From the NCBI GenBank assembly GCA_025463285.1, contig JAOBWI010000068.1, positions 1-38,573 on the forward strand: DNA of 38,573 nucleotides, in the 5' to 3' direction. Below, in pieces: positions 23,812 to 32,742 of this stretch; position 1 is the first letter of the stretch; the number at the start of each line of letters is the position of its first letter. The notes under the pieces were generated by a model. That model was given only the letters and a program-made list of their open reading frames with translations, searched no databases and was not told the DNA's origin. The position numbers and the translations under genes are program-made. Origin of the DNA: Acidimicrobiaceae bacterium (GTDB lineage Bacteria > Actinomycetota > Acidimicrobiia > Acidimicrobiales > RAAP-2).

Positions 23812-24897
23812 CTCGCGCAGCGCCGCGTACCCCGGTTTGATGATGGTGTTGATCATGTGGAGCCGCTGGTCGAACTCGTAGAAGGTGCTCTTGGCGGCGT
23901 TCAGCGTGAGCCACTCCATATCGTCCAGGTTCCAGCCAAAGGTGGCGGCGCAGACCTTGAACTCTCCGCTCAGCGTGATGCCACTCATTAATCGATTATC
24001 GGTGTTGAGGGTGACGCGAAAGCGCAGCCGCTTTAGCACGTCGATCGGGTGCGTGGCAATCGAGGCGGCCGCCCCGGTGTGGACGTTCGACGTCGGACAG
24101 ACCTCTAAGGGAATGCGCCGGTCCCGGACGTAGTTGGCGAGACGCCCGAGGCGAGGCTGCCCGTCCACGTCGTGAATATCGTCCACGATGCGAACCCCGT
24201 GACCGAGTCGCTCCGCGTTGCAGAACTGCACCGCCTCCCAGATCGAGGGTAGTCCGAAGGCCTCACCCGCGTGGATGGTGAGGTGAAAGTCCTCCCGCTG
24301 GATCAAGTGGAAGGCGCGCAGCTGCCTGGTCGGAGGGAAACCGTCCTCGGGGCCGGCGATGTCGAATCCGCAGACGCCCTCGTCGCGAAAGTCGACCGCC
24401 AACTGGGCGATCGTCTCGCTCCGTGTCGCTTGACGCATGGCCGAAAGAATGGTGCGCACGACGATGCGATGTCCCTCGTTGGCCGCCTCCTTAGCGCCGA
24501 GTGCGAATCCGTCCAGTACCGCGCGCACCACGTCGGACAAGGTGAGCCCACCGTCGAGGTGTTGCTCGGGGGCGAAGCGAACCTCGGCGTAGATCACGCC
24601 GTCGCGCGCTAGGTCGATGGCGCTCTCGGCGGCCACGCGTTCCAGTTGATCTCTCGTCTGCATCACGGCAATGGTGTGAGCGAAGCCCGAGAGATAACCG
24701 ACCAGGTCGCTGCCGGGGGCGTCCACCACAAACCAGGACCGCAGTTCCTCGGGATCGGTGGTGGGCAGTGCGCGGTAGCCGCTCTCGTGGGCCAGCTCGA
24801 GGACCGTTTCGGGACGAAGACCACCGTCTAAGTGCTCGTGCAAGAGGACCTTGGGCGCTCGTCGAATGGTATCGAGCGTCAAGGTCGCGGCGGTCAT
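23800..24897 (-). CDS. add: Adenosine deaminase
   Basis: 365 residues. The zinc-TIM-barrel amidohydrolase residues are all visible: H20-x-H22 (LLHEHLDGG), H209 with catalytic Glu212 (TIHAGEAFG), H233 (ERLGHGVRI) and D300 (TLNTDNRLMSG). The NTDNRLMS ending is the actinobacterial form. It turns (deoxy)adenosine into (deoxy)inosine, which PunA can then split. ATG 24897 follows TAGCCT by 6 nt, so add has its own leaderless promoter although it lies 28 nt after deoA on the same strand. Its last 12 bases overlap the end of the convergent mutase gene. Confidence 0.95.
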   Translation of the reverse strand: MTAATLTLDTIRRAPKVLLHEHLDGGLRPETVLELAHESGYRALPTTDPEELRSWFVVDAPGSDLVGYLSGFAHTIAVMQTRDQLERVAAESAIDLARDGVIYAEVRFAPEQHLDGGLTLSDVVRAVLDGFALGAKEAANEGHRIVVRTILSAMRQATRSETIAQLAVDFRDEGVCGFDIAGPEDGFPPTRQLRAFHLIQREDFHLTIHAGEAFGLPSIWEAVQFCNAERLGHGVRIVDDIHDVDGQPRLGRLANYVRDRRIPLEVCPTSNVHTGAAASIATHPIDVLKRLRFRVTLNTDNRLMSGITLSGEFKVCAATFGWNLDDMEWLTLNAAKSTFYEFDQRLHMINTIIKPGYAALRELEN

Positions 24898-24903
24898 GGG
24901 GAC

Positions 24904-24909
24904 AGGCTA
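24904..24909 (-). promoter_or_regulatory. -10 element of a leaderless promoter for add
   Basis: On the minus strand TAGCCT lies 6 nt before ATG 24897. It sits in the 28-nt gap after deoA, suggesting a separate start inside a same-strand cluster. Confidence 0.45.
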
Positions 24910-24925
24910 CTCACGGGAGTCGGCG

Positions 24926-26209
24926 TTACTCTCGCACGATGTTCGCTACCACGGGCCCGCCTGTCGAGGGGTCCTCATCGTCGATGGAGACGGCGTCGGC
25001 GATCGCCTCGAGGCCCACGGCCAGATGCGCGTCGTCGTCGGCGTGCAGCTCGAACAGAGGCTGACCGGCCTCCACGCGCTCGTGCTCGCGCACCAGACAG
25101 AGCACTCCGGCGGCCGCACTGACCTGGTCGTCTTTTCGCGCGCGGCCCGCGCCGAGGCGCCACGCGGCCACGCCAACCCGGAGTGCGTCGACCCGTGTCA
25201 CGTAGCCGGCGCGCGGCGCGTCGACGACCTGACGACGCGCGGCCACGGGTAGCGTGGCGTCGGGGTCGCCCCCTTGGGCGCTGATCATCGCTCGGTAGGT
25301 CTCGTAGGCCGACCCGTCGTCCAACGTCGCGGCGGGATCGACGTCCAGCCCCACCAACTCCAACATCAGTCGAGCCAATGAGAGCGTGAGATCGCGAACG
25401 TCGCTCGGACCACCGCCGCGAAGAACGTCGAGCGACTCGGTCACTTCGAGAGCGTTACCCACGGCGCGACCGAGGGGCGTACTCATCGTGGTGAGCCGCG
25501 CGACGGTCTTCACGCCGTGCCCGAGACCGATCTGGACCATGGTGTGCGCCAACACCTCCGCCTTCGCCAGATCCGTGATGAAGGCACCCGCACCGAACTT
25601 CACGTCGAGCACCAGCGCGGACGTTCCCTCGGCGATCTTTTTCGACATGATCGACGAGGAGATGAGGGGAATCGACGCGACGGTCGCGGTCACGTCGCGC
25701 AGCGCGTAGAGTCGACGATCGAGCGGCGCGAGTCCCTCGCCGGCGGCGCAGATCACCGCGCCCACCGTGTCCAGTTGTTCGACGATCTCTTGGTTGGTCA
25801 GTCGAGCGCGCCAGCCCGGTATCGATTCGAGCTTGTCGAGCGTCCCGCCGGTGTGTCCGAGCCCTCGACCGGAAAGTTGCGGCACCGCCGCCCCGCACGC
25901 CGCGACCAGCGGCACGAGTATGAGGGAGATCTTGTCGCCGACGCCGCCGGTGGAGTGCTTGTCCACCGAGGGGCGCGAGAGCCCCGAGAGGTCGAGTCGC
26001 TCGCCCGAGGCGATTGCTGTCTCGGTCCACGTATTGAGTTCGTCGCTGGTGAGTCCGTTGAAGAAAATCGCCATGAGGAGAGCCGACATCTGCTCGTCGG
26101 CCACCTCACCGCGCTGGTAAGCCTCGAGCACCCACGCGATCGACTCGTCGTTCAGCACCCCACCATCGCGTTTGGTGGCGATGACGTCCACCGCGGACAG
26201 AGCGCTCAC
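24926..26209 (-). CDS. deoA: Thymidine (pyrimidine-nucleoside) phosphorylase
   Basis: 427 residues, normal length. Family segments: DVIATKRDGGVLNDESIAWVLEAYQRGEVADEQMSALLMAIFFNGL, the phosphate-binding VDKHSTGGVGDKISLILVPLVAACG, the signature SGRGLGHTGGTLDKLESIPG, and SSSIMSKKIAEGTSALVLDVKFG. It phosphorolyses thymidine, deoxyuridine and possibly uridine to the base and (deoxy)ribose-1-P. GTG start overlaps the cdd stop (GTGA), so cdd and deoA are co-translated: Cdd makes (deoxy)uridine and DeoA cleaves it. Bifunctional pyrimidine-nucleoside phosphorylase (Pdp) cannot be excluded by eye. Confidence 0.94.
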   Translation of the reverse strand: MSALSAVDVIATKRDGGVLNDESIAWVLEAYQRGEVADEQMSALLMAIFFNGLTSDELNTWTETAIASGERLDLSGLSRPSVDKHSTGGVGDKISLILVPLVAACGAAVPQLSGRGLGHTGGTLDKLESIPGWRARLTNQEIVEQLDTVGAVICAAGEGLAPLDRRLYALRDVTATVASIPLISSSIMSKKIAEGTSALVLDVKFGAGAFITDLAKAEVLAHTMVQIGLGHGVKTVARLTTMSTPLGRAVGNALEVTESLDVLRGGGPSDVRDLTLSLARLMLELVGLDVDPAATLDDGSAYETYRAMISAQGGDPDATLPVAARRQVVDAPRAGYVTRVDALRVGVAAWRLGAGRARKDDQVSAAAGVLCLVREHERVEAGQPLFELHADDDAHLAVGLEAIADAVSIDDEDPSTGGPVVANIVRE

Positions 26210-26625
26210 GGCGATCGCCGACTACCTAGATCCTCAGGCCCAAAGGCACCCGGTAGGAGTTCGCCCAGCCTGGTCGGCTCTTTTCCCGCACCGGCGTCGA
26301 CCAACAACTCGGCGCCGCCGTGTTCGTAGAGGACCTGTCGGCACCGCCCGCACGGTGCGAGGGGCCCGCCGTCCGCGGCCACGATCGCGACGGCCACTAT
26401 CCGTCCACCGCCCTGACGAATGAGATCACTGACCAGTGAACACTCGGCGCACAGCGTGAGGCCGTAACTGGCGTTCTCCACGTTCGATCCGACGACGTGC
26501 GACCCGCCGCCGCAGAGTGCCGCCGCGCCGACTCGAAGACGAGAGTACGGAGCGTAGGAACGAGTGGCCGCCTCGCGCGCTCGAGCGCGCAGCAGCGCCC
26601 AGTCAATGTCGGAGGCTGCGCTCAC
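26206..26625 (-). CDS. cdd: Cytidine deaminase
   Basis: 139 residues from GTG 26625; the frame is open further upstream across psuG, but the promoter fixes this start. Tetrameric-type CDA: N48-V-E50 substrate contact (SNVENASYG), the zinc/catalytic pair C59-A-E61 and zinc cysteines C92 and C95 (PCGRCRQVL). It deaminates cytidine and deoxycytidine to (deoxy)uridine. The C-terminal ~15 residues after LLPGAFGPEDL are a short tail. It is first in the cdd-deoA pair and divergent from psuG with overlapping promoters. Confidence 0.95.
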   Translation of the reverse strand: MSAASDIDWALLRARAREAATRSYAPYSRLRVGAAALCGGGSHVVGSNVENASYGLTLCAECSLVSDLIRQGGGRIVAVAIVAADGGPLAPCGRCRQVLYEHGGAELLVDAGAGKEPTRLGELLPGAFGPEDLGSRRSP

Positions 26626-26631
26626 GACCTC

Positions 26632-26641
26632 ACTGTACACT
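26632..26641. promoter_or_regulatory. Overlapping divergent -10 elements for cdd and psuG
   Basis: Within ACTGTACACT, TACAGT (minus strand, 26632-26637) lies 6 nt before the cdd GTG, and TACACT (plus strand, 26636-26641) lies 9 nt before the psuG GTG. The two hexamers share two base pairs, so RNA polymerase could not hold both at once. Neither gene has a ribosome binding site. Confidence 0.45.
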
Positions 26642-26650
26642 TTGCGCTGC

Positions 26651-27580
26651 GTGAACAACTTTCGATTTTCGCCCGTCGTCATCAGCGACGAAGTGGCCAC
26701 CGCGATTCGAGAAGGTCGTGGTGTCGTCGCACTCGAGACCACCATCGTGGTGCACGGCCTGCCCTCGCCGATCAACTTTGACGTGGCGCGCGAGTGCGAA
26801 GCCTCGGTTCGCAAGGGTGGTGCGATCCCGGCCACCATCGGCCTCCTGGAAGGTCGGGTGGTGGTGGGACTGAGTGAGAGCGAACTGAACGCACTGGCCG
26901 ATCCGGGTCGTCACGCCGCCAAGTTCTCCTCCCGTGATCTCGGCGTGGCACTGGCCACCGGTACCGACGGCGCGACCACCGTGGCGGGAACGATCACCAT
27001 CGCTCGTCGCGTCGGCATCAGCGTGATGGCGACGGGGGGCCTGGGAGGGGTGCACCGCGACGCGCACGACACGTTCGACGAGTCCGCCGACTTGACCGCG
27101 CTCTCGCGCACCTCGGCGGTGGTGGTGGCCTCGGGCGTTAAGTCCATCCTCGACATTGGCGCGACCTTGGAGCGCCTCGACACCCTCGGCGTACCGGTGG
27201 TGGGATACCAAACGCGCCAGTTCCCCGGCTTTTACCTCCGTGACAGTGGCTTCAGCCTCGACTGGTCGGTGGCCAGCGCCGAAGAAGCGGCGGCCACGTT
27301 TCTACGCCATCGCGAGTTCTCCTCGAGCGGACTGCTGGTCGCGAATCCGGTGGCCGCGAAGAAGGAACTCGATCGAGCGATGCACGACGCCGCCCTCGAC
27401 AGCGCGCTGGCGACGGTGCAACTCGAAGGCCTGAGTGGCAAGGAGGTGACGCCCGCTCTCTTGTCGGAGTTCGCTCGACACACCTCGGGCGTCAGCGTGC
27501 AGGTGAACCGTGACCTGGTGGTGGCCAACGCCGAACTCGCGGGCGAGATCGCCACGTCGCTCGCGCTCGCGTTGGCGTGA
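26651..27580 (+). CDS. psuG: Pseudouridine-5'-phosphate glycosidase
   Basis: 309 residues from GTG 26651, chosen because the family begins near FSPVVISDEVATAI; the frame stays open upstream inside cdd. Hallmarks: GVVALETTIVVHGLP with Glu29, ATIGLLEGRVVVGLS, FSSRDLGVALATGTDGATTVAGT, MATGGLGGVHRDAHDTFDESADLTALSRT, and YQTRQFPGFYLRDSGF. It cleaves the C-glycosidic bond of pseudouridine 5'-phosphate to uracil and ribose-5-P. It is GTGA-coupled to the kinase that makes its substrate. Such pairs recycle pseudouridine from RNA breakdown. Confidence 0.96.
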   Translation: MNNFRFSPVVISDEVATAIREGRGVVALETTIVVHGLPSPINFDVARECEASVRKGGAIPATIGLLEGRVVVGLSESELNALADPGRHAAKFSSRDLGVALATGTDGATTVAGTITIARRVGISVMATGGLGGVHRDAHDTFDESADLTALSRTSAVVVASGVKSILDIGATLERLDTLGVPVVGYQTRQFPGFYLRDSGFSLDWSVASAEEAAATFLRHREFSSSGLLVANPVAAKKELDRAMHDAALDSALATVQLEGLSGKEVTPALLSEFARHTSGVSVQVNRDLVVANAELAGEIATSLALALA

Positions 27581-28470
27581 GACGTCGCGTCGCCGTCATC
27601 GGCGACATCATGCTCGACGTGGTGGTGCAACCGGAAGGACCCCTCGCTCCGACCAGTGATACGCCCTCACGTATTCGCGTGTCGCGTGGCGGATCGGGGG
27701 CCAACGTGTCGCTGGCGCTGCGCCGAGGTGGCCACCAGGTGCACTACCTAGGCGCGGTCGGTGACGATCCTGCTCGTCACATATTTCAGATGGCCATGAA
27801 CGCCGCGGGCGTCACCTTGCAACTGAGAATCGTCGAGCAGCCCACCGGAACGGTCGTGGCTCTGGTGGCGCACGACGGTCAGCGCATGATGCTGACCGAC
27901 CGCGGCGCCAACGCCTTCCTGGACGAAGCTTCGGTCAATGAGTTCTTGAAGCAGCCGTACGATCATTTGCACGTCTCGGGTTACCTCTTGCTCGATGGGG
28001 CCACCCGAGACGTTGGCGAACACGCTCTCGCCCAGGCCCAATCGTTCGGAAGCTCCACCTCGATTGACGTCTGTTCCGTCGCGCCGTTGCGCGCCGTCAC
28101 ACCGGAGGTCTTCCTAGGGGCAGCGACTCACGCCGACAAAATCTTCGCGAACGAAGAAGAGGCGCTGGTGCTGACTACGACCGACGGCGCCGCCGAGGCG
28201 CTCGAAAGTCTGTCCGGACTTTTTCACGAGGTCATGATTACCCTCGGCCCCCGAGGCGCGATCGCGGCCTGGGGTGACCAGCGCTACTCCGTCGACGCCC
28301 GTGACGTCAACGTTGTCGATACGACCGGTGCCGGCGACGCCGCCACCGGCGCATATTTGAGTGCTCGTCTGTGGGGGGAGTCGCCCGATGGTTCGTTGCA
28401 ACTGGCCATGGACGCCGCCGCGACCGTCGTCGAGGGACTGGGCGCGCTCGGCTCATCGGGCTCGTCGTGA
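27577..28470 (+). CDS. psuK: PfkB-family sugar/nucleoside kinase, probable pseudouridine kinase
   Basis: 297 residues. The ribokinase-type fold has VAVIGDIMLDVVVQPEG at the start, RVSRGGSGANVSLALRRGGHQVHYLGAVGDD, IFANEEEALVLTT, and the C-terminal ATP/catalytic motif DTTGAGDAATGAYLSARLWG, whose Asp is the base. The fold alone does not fix the substrate. Pseudouridine is inferred from GTGA coupling to psuG; ribokinase is the alternative and would also suit a nucleoside locus. Length is normal. ATG is absent; GTG 27577 is set by the overlap. Confidence 0.88.
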   Translation: MRRRVAVIGDIMLDVVVQPEGPLAPTSDTPSRIRVSRGGSGANVSLALRRGGHQVHYLGAVGDDPARHIFQMAMNAAGVTLQLRIVEQPTGTVVALVAHDGQRMMLTDRGANAFLDEASVNEFLKQPYDHLHVSGYLLLDGATRDVGEHALAQAQSFGSSTSIDVCSVAPLRAVTPEVFLGAATHADKIFANEEEALVLTTTDGAAEALESLSGLFHEVMITLGPRGAIAAWGDQRYSVDARDVNVVDTTGAGDAATGAYLSARLWGESPDGSLQLAMDAAATVVEGLGALGSSGSS

Positions 28471-28622
28471 GGCGTCGCTTAACGATCGTGCGAACGCGGG
28501 ACGTCTCCCGTCGAGCGGTCGGGTGGACAACGCCAGAAATCAGTGAGTTGCGCAGCAAGCGCTCTGCCCTGGCGGTAACCAGCTCGAGCGGCGGCGGGAC
28601 GAAGTCACAGGCAGGGTACTAA
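28467..28622 (+). CDS. Small basic ORF after psuK, unrecognised
   Basis: 51 codons from GTG 28467, overlapping the psuK stop as GTGA, to TAA just before the convergent permease end. The product begins VRRRLTIVRTRDVSRRAVGW, is rich in Arg, Ser and Thr, and has no membrane segment or motif I know. The GTGA coupling is the only reason to list it; such overlaps arise often by chance in high-GC DNA. The 148-nt stretch otherwise holds nothing else I can name. Confidence 0.2.
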   Translation: MRRRLTIVRTRDVSRRAVGWTTPEISELRSKRSALAVTSSSGGGTKSQAGY

Positions 28623-29914
28623 TCGCGCATGTACGGCTGACCGTCCGCGGCCGGCGGTCGTACTCGACCAATCAGTCCCGCCACCACGGCGATCGTAATC
28701 AAGTACGGGAACATCTCCAAGAAGTAGAGAGAGATCGGCACCTGATAGGTCACCAGTTCGTACGAGAGATACACCGACAGACCAAAGATGATCGAGGCAA
28801 CGACCGCGCCCGACGGACGCCAACGACCAAAGATCAAAGCGGCCAGGGCGATGTAGCCGTACCCCGAGGTGTAGCCGACTTGGAACTGGCCCTGGGTGGC
28901 CATGAAGGCGGCCCCCCCGATGCCGGCGATGGCGCCCCCCAGGACGACGTTGATGTAGCGCACGCGAATGACGTCGATCCCGACGGTGGCGGCCGCGCGG
29001 GGATGCTCGCCCACGGCGCGCACGTGCAACCCGTAGCGCGTCTTGAAGAGGGCGAAGCTCACCACCCCGACCAGCACGATCATGAGATAGAAGAACCCCG
29101 ACTGATTAAAGAAGACCGGACCGATGAGGGGGATCTTCGACAGGAGGGGAATGGGCAGGTCCGGCGCCAAGTTGCCCGTGTTGAAGTTGGGAAACGGCGT
29201 GAAGACCTGGAGGTTGAGGTACGACGAGAGGCTGCTCAACATGGTGACGAGCACGATGCCGACGATGATCTGATCGGAGCGGTAGCGCAGCGCGAAGAAG
29301 GCCAGCACGAGCCCAATTAATCCGCCGATCACCGCACCGGCCACGGCGGCGTAGAAGAAGTTGTGAGTCGTCGAGGCGATCATGCTGCCCAAGAACGCCC
29401 CACCGATGAACTGACCTTCAATGGCGATGTTCACCACGCCGGCGCGTTCGCACATGACCCCCGAGAGCGAACCAAAGACGAGAACCATGGTCGTCGCGGA
29501 AGCCCCCACCAAGAACGAGGTGACGTTCACGTACCCGATGGGAGAGGGCCCTGGCGCGCGGGCCGCCCAAAAGAGCAGAGCGAGGAGAAACAAGACGGCC
29601 ACGAAGCCGAAACGTGCCATCACGCCACGGCGAGGTTCACGGAAAAATACCTCAGCCGCCAGCACCATCATCAAAAGACCGAGCACCAGGTCGGTCCAGC
29701 GAGTGGCCACGGTGAGCGTGCCGACGTGCCAGGGCGCGTTCGTCAGATTAAGCGGCGTGAAGGTGAGCTGGGAGTGGGTGTTGGCGGGACTGCCGATGGC
29801 GAAGACGAAGATCGCAAAGAGACCCACCGCCGCCATGAGGACCGCGATGACGCGGGTGCGCTTGTTCTTAGCGATCGACGAGTCGCTCGCGACGCTCGTA
29901 GGGAGGAGACTCAT
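28619..29914 (-). CDS. ABC transporter permease, nucleoside (BmpA-linked) type, second subunit
   Basis: 431 residues from ATG 29914 (ATGA overlap with the preceding permease); an upstream in-frame extension lies inside that gene and is not coding. An N-terminal ~130-residue part has three membrane segments (from VIAVLMAAVGLFAIFVF). The BPD_transp_2 core begins at TSFLVGASATTMVLVFGSLSGVMCERAGVVNIAIEGQFIGGAF and ends with VVLGGAIAGIGGAAFMATQGQF...IALAALIFGRWRPSG. It forms the membrane channel with the other permease. It matches NupQ by order (bmpA-ATPase-permease-permease), though it is about 100 residues longer than I recall NupQ being. It is the last gene of the operon, convergent with psuK. 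Confidence 0.9.
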   Translation of the reverse strand: MSLLPTSVASDSSIAKNKRTRVIAVLMAAVGLFAIFVFAIGSPANTHSQLTFTPLNLTNAPWHVGTLTVATRWTDLVLGLLMMVLAAEVFFREPRRGVMARFGFVAVLFLLALLFWAARAPGPSPIGYVNVTSFLVGASATTMVLVFGSLSGVMCERAGVVNIAIEGQFIGGAFLGSMIASTTHNFFYAAVAGAVIGGLIGLVLAFFALRYRSDQIIVGIVLVTMLSSLSSYLNLQVFTPFPNFNTGNLAPDLPIPLLSKIPLIGPVFFNQSGFFYLMIVLVGVVSFALFKTRYGLHVRAVGEHPRAAATVGIDVIRVRYINVVLGGAIAGIGGAAFMATQGQFQVGYTSGYGYIALAALIFGRWRPSGAVVASIIFGLSVYLSYELVTYQVPISLYFLEMFPYLITIAVVAGLIGRVRPPAADGQPYMRD

Positions 29915-31218
29915 GAGCCCCACACGTTCGTCGAGATTTTCAAGGTGGACGCCTGGCTGGTGCCTCGTAAGTGGAAGATCTCTTTGACCAGAATCGGGGT
30001 GGCCACGAAGAGGACTACGGCCGATTGGATCACCGTGGCGAGGTCCAGGGGTATGCCCGTGGCGGCCTGCATGTTTCGCCCCCCGACCGAGAGAGCGGCG
30101 AAGAGGAGCGACGCCCAGAGTATTCCGACGGGCCGGTTCCGCCCCAGGAGTGCGACCGTGATGGCGGTGAAGCCGATCCCGGCGTTGCCGATGAGAAAGC
30201 CGCCGTCGATGTAGTGGGTGGTGCTGGCGACCTGCACGAATCCGGCCAGGCCGGCCAGGCCTCCGGAGATGAGAAACACGATCACGATGACGGATTTGGC
30301 GCTGATGCCCGAGGCCCGTGCCGCCGACGGATTGGCGCCGGTCACGCGGAAATCGAAACCGAGCGAGGACCGATCGAGCAGCCACCAGGCGAAGAGCACC
30401 ACGGCTCCCGCCACGACGACGCCGTAACTGACCCGAAGCCCGGACTTGGTGCCAAAGAGCGGCGCGAGAATTGCGCTGGGATAGAGCGTTCGGCCGATGT
30501 CGTTCTGCTGTCCGGGCTGTTGGAAGGGCGTGGAGAGAACGGCGTAGAGCAAGAAGGCGTAGGTGACGTAGTTGAACATCAACGTCACGATGACCTCGTG
30601 GGCCCCGGTGTAGGCCTTTAAGAGTCCCGGCACCGCGGCGCACAGCATGCCGCCCAGGATCCCTCCGACCAGTGCCATGGGGAGGTGGATGAAGGTGGGC
30701 AAGCGCACCATGGAGCCCACCACCGTGCCGGCGACGCCCCCGATGACGGCCTGGCCGTTGGCGCCGATATTGAAGAGTCCCGTTTGAAAGGCGATGCCCA
30801 CCCCCACGCTCACGATCAAGAGCGGCGTGGCGTACGTCAAGGTCTCCGAGAGTGGCGTCAACGTATTGGGCCAGTTCTGGCCGGTGGTGAGCGAGTGCCA
30901 GAACCCTTGGGGATCGATCACGGATCCGGTGAAGATAGCGCGATACGCGGCGCCGACGTTGTTAAAAGAGACATTGAGAGCGTGGGGTAGTGCGTCCCAG
31001 TGGCGAAAGATCTCGCGCCACGCGTCCAGCACGGCGGGCGTGGTGACGATAATGATGATGGCCCCAAAGACGAGACCGAGGGTAAGGGCGTAGAGGGCCA
31101 CGATGATGGGACTCGTCGAGGTGTAGCGCGCCCAGAGAGATCTGTAGAGGGCGGGCCGGGGAGGATTCTCGGTCGGCGCCTCCTCGGGCGGGGCTTTCGA
31201 AGTGGCGGCGTCAGACAC
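29911..31218 (-). CDS. ABC transporter permease, nucleoside (BmpA-linked) type, first subunit
   Basis: 435 residues with about 10 membrane helices. It begins with a ~35-residue hydrophilic, Pro/Glu-rich tail (APPEEAPTENPPRP), then helices. The BPD_transp_2 core contains SETLTYATPLLIVSVGVGIAFQTGLFNIGANGQAVIGGVAG and ISGGLAGLAGFVQVASTTHYIDGGFLIGNAGIGFTAITVALLGRNRP. It corresponds to NupP in the nupNOPQ-like order. GTG start overlaps the ATPase stop by 8 nt. Substrate is inferred from the BmpA-type binding protein and the surrounding nucleoside genes; the same permease family also moves ribose-type sugars. Confidence 0.92.
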   Translation of the reverse strand: MSDAATSKAPPEEAPTENPPRPALYRSLWARYTSTSPIIVALYALTLGLVFGAIIIIVTTPAVLDAWREIFRHWDALPHALNVSFNNVGAAYRAIFTGSVIDPQGFWHSLTTGQNWPNTLTPLSETLTYATPLLIVSVGVGIAFQTGLFNIGANGQAVIGGVAGTVVGSMVRLPTFIHLPMALVGGILGGMLCAAVPGLLKAYTGAHEVIVTLMFNYVTYAFLLYAVLSTPFQQPGQQNDIGRTLYPSAILAPLFGTKSGLRVSYGVVVAGAVVLFAWWLLDRSSLGFDFRVTGANPSAARASGISAKSVIVIVFLISGGLAGLAGFVQVASTTHYIDGGFLIGNAGIGFTAITVALLGRNRPVGILWASLLFAALSVGGRNMQAATGIPLDLATVIQSAVVLFVATPILVKEIFHLRGTSQASTLKISTNVWGS

Positions 31219-32725
31219 CGGCCGCCGCCATGGACGAGCCCGCCATCAGCAGGCCGATCGACTCTCGGCTGATGGACGGCTCCACGACGCCGCTGATCTT
31301 GCCTTCGTACATGACGGCGATGCGATCGCCCAAGGCGTAGGCCTCGTCCAGCTCCGAAGTGACAATGAGCGAACCGTTGCCGCGATTGCGGTACTCGATG
31401 ATCTGACGGTGCACGTACTCAATCGATCCGACGTCAAGGCCGCGCGTCGGCTGGCTGGCCACCAAGAACTCGAGCGGTCGTGAGAGCTCGCGGGCCACGA
31501 TGACCTTTTGCTGGTTCCCTCCGGAGAGGGAACTGACGGGCGCGAAGATGGAGGTGGTGCGGATGTCGAAGTCGTGGACCAGCCGTTCGGCGTTCGCGTT
31601 GATGGCGGCGAAATTTCGCGTGCCGCACTTGGCGAACGGGGCTCGGCGCGGCGTGTTGAGCACCAGATTGTCGGCTACGGACATCGAGAGAACCAGCCCG
31701 TCGCGTTGGCGATCTTCAGGAATATGACCGAGTCCGGCGTCCAGAGCTTCGCGGGGCGTGAGATTCGTGATGTCGACCCCGCGCAGGGTGATGGTGCCGG
31801 CCTCGACGCGGCGCATACCGACGATGGCTTCGACGAACTCCGTCTGACCGTTTCCTTGGACCCCCGCCACGGCCAGCACTTCGCCAGCGCGTATATCCAG
31901 GGATACGCCGTCGACGGCCACCAGACCGCGATCGTCCCGCACGACGAGGTCGCGAATCTCCAGCACGGTCTCGCCGGGGTCGTAGGCCGTCTTCTCGACG
32001 GTGAGGTTGACACTGCGCCCGACCATCATGGACGCCAGTTCGCCTTCGGACATAGTGGGCTCGGCGGTCCCGACAACCTTGCCGAGGCGAATCACCGTGA
32101 TGACGTCGGCGATCTCCTTAACTTCCTTCAGTTTGTGGGTAATGAAGAGGATTGATTTCCCCGCGGCCGCTAGCGAGCGCATGATCTCCATCAGCGCTTC
32201 AATCTCTTGGGGCGTCAAGACGGCCGTCGGCTCGTCGAGGATGAGGAGCTCGGCGTCATGACTCAGGGCCTTGATGATTTCGACGCGTTGCTGGATACCC
32301 ACGGGCAAGTTTTCGAGCGTGGCCTCCGGATCAACGTCGAGTTTGAATCGGTGGGAGAGCTCTCGAATCTCTTGGGTGGCGCGCTTGTAGTCGATGCGGT
32401 CGAGCGACTTCGTCGGTTCAAAGCCGAGCACCACGTTCTCGGTCACGGTGAAGACCGGGACCAGCATGAAGTGCTGGTGGACCATGCCAATACCGCGACG
32501 AACCGCGTCCCCGGAGTCGTGAATCGGCGTCACCACGCCGTCAATAAGGATCTCACCCTCGTCGGGGCTGAGCAGGCCAAAGAGCACGTTCATCAGCGTC
32601 GATTTGCCGGCGCCGTTCTCTCCGAGCAGCGAGTGAATTTGACCGGGCTCCACGGTGAGAGAGATGTGATCGTTGGCGGTGAGCGAACCGAAACGCTTGG
32701 TAATACCGCGAAGTTCAAGTTGCAT
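31211..32725 (-). CDS. ABC transporter ATP-binding protein, double-domain RbsA-like (NupO-type)
   Basis: 504 residues with two ABC domains in tandem. The first has Walker A GENGAGKST (35-43) and LPVGIQQRVEIIKAL as a degenerate signature, with LLILDEPTAVLTPQE as Walker B. The second has the degenerate P-loop GVQGNGQTE and a good signature LSGGNQQKVIVAREL with LVASQPTRGLDVGS. This asymmetry (second site P-loop weak) is normal for RbsA/NupO-type importers. It powers nucleoside uptake with the two downstream permeases. ATG start with GAGG 5 nt upstream. Transcription reaching it from bmpA must pass two strong hairpins. Confidence 0.95.
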   Translation of the reverse strand: MQLELRGITKRFGSLTANDHISLTVEPGQIHSLLGENGAGKSTLMNVLFGLLSPDEGEILIDGVVTPIHDSGDAVRRGIGMVHQHFMLVPVFTVTENVVLGFEPTKSLDRIDYKRATQEIRELSHRFKLDVDPEATLENLPVGIQQRVEIIKALSHDAELLILDEPTAVLTPQEIEALMEIMRSLAAAGKSILFITHKLKEVKEIADVITVIRLGKVVGTAEPTMSEGELASMMVGRSVNLTVEKTAYDPGETVLEIRDLVVRDDRGLVAVDGVSLDIRAGEVLAVAGVQGNGQTEFVEAIVGMRRVEAGTITLRGVDITNLTPREALDAGLGHIPEDRQRDGLVLSMSVADNLVLNTPRRAPFAKCGTRNFAAINANAERLVHDFDIRTTSIFAPVSSLSGGNQQKVIVARELSRPLEFLVASQPTRGLDVGSIEYVHRQIIEYRNRGNGSLIVTSELDEAYALGDRIAVMYEGKISGVVEPSISRESIGLLMAGSSMAAAGV

Positions 32726-32742
32726 GAAGCCTCATCGTATGC

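Noticed and set aside
29363-30214. 283-aa plus-strand frame across the ABC permeases
   Set aside because: Highly charged, motif-free antisense reading of two clear membrane proteins.
29915-30643. N-terminal extension giving a 674-aa permease
   Set aside because: The extension lies in another frame of the first permease and is Arg/Gly/His-rich; ATG 29914 with an ATGA overlap is the natural start.
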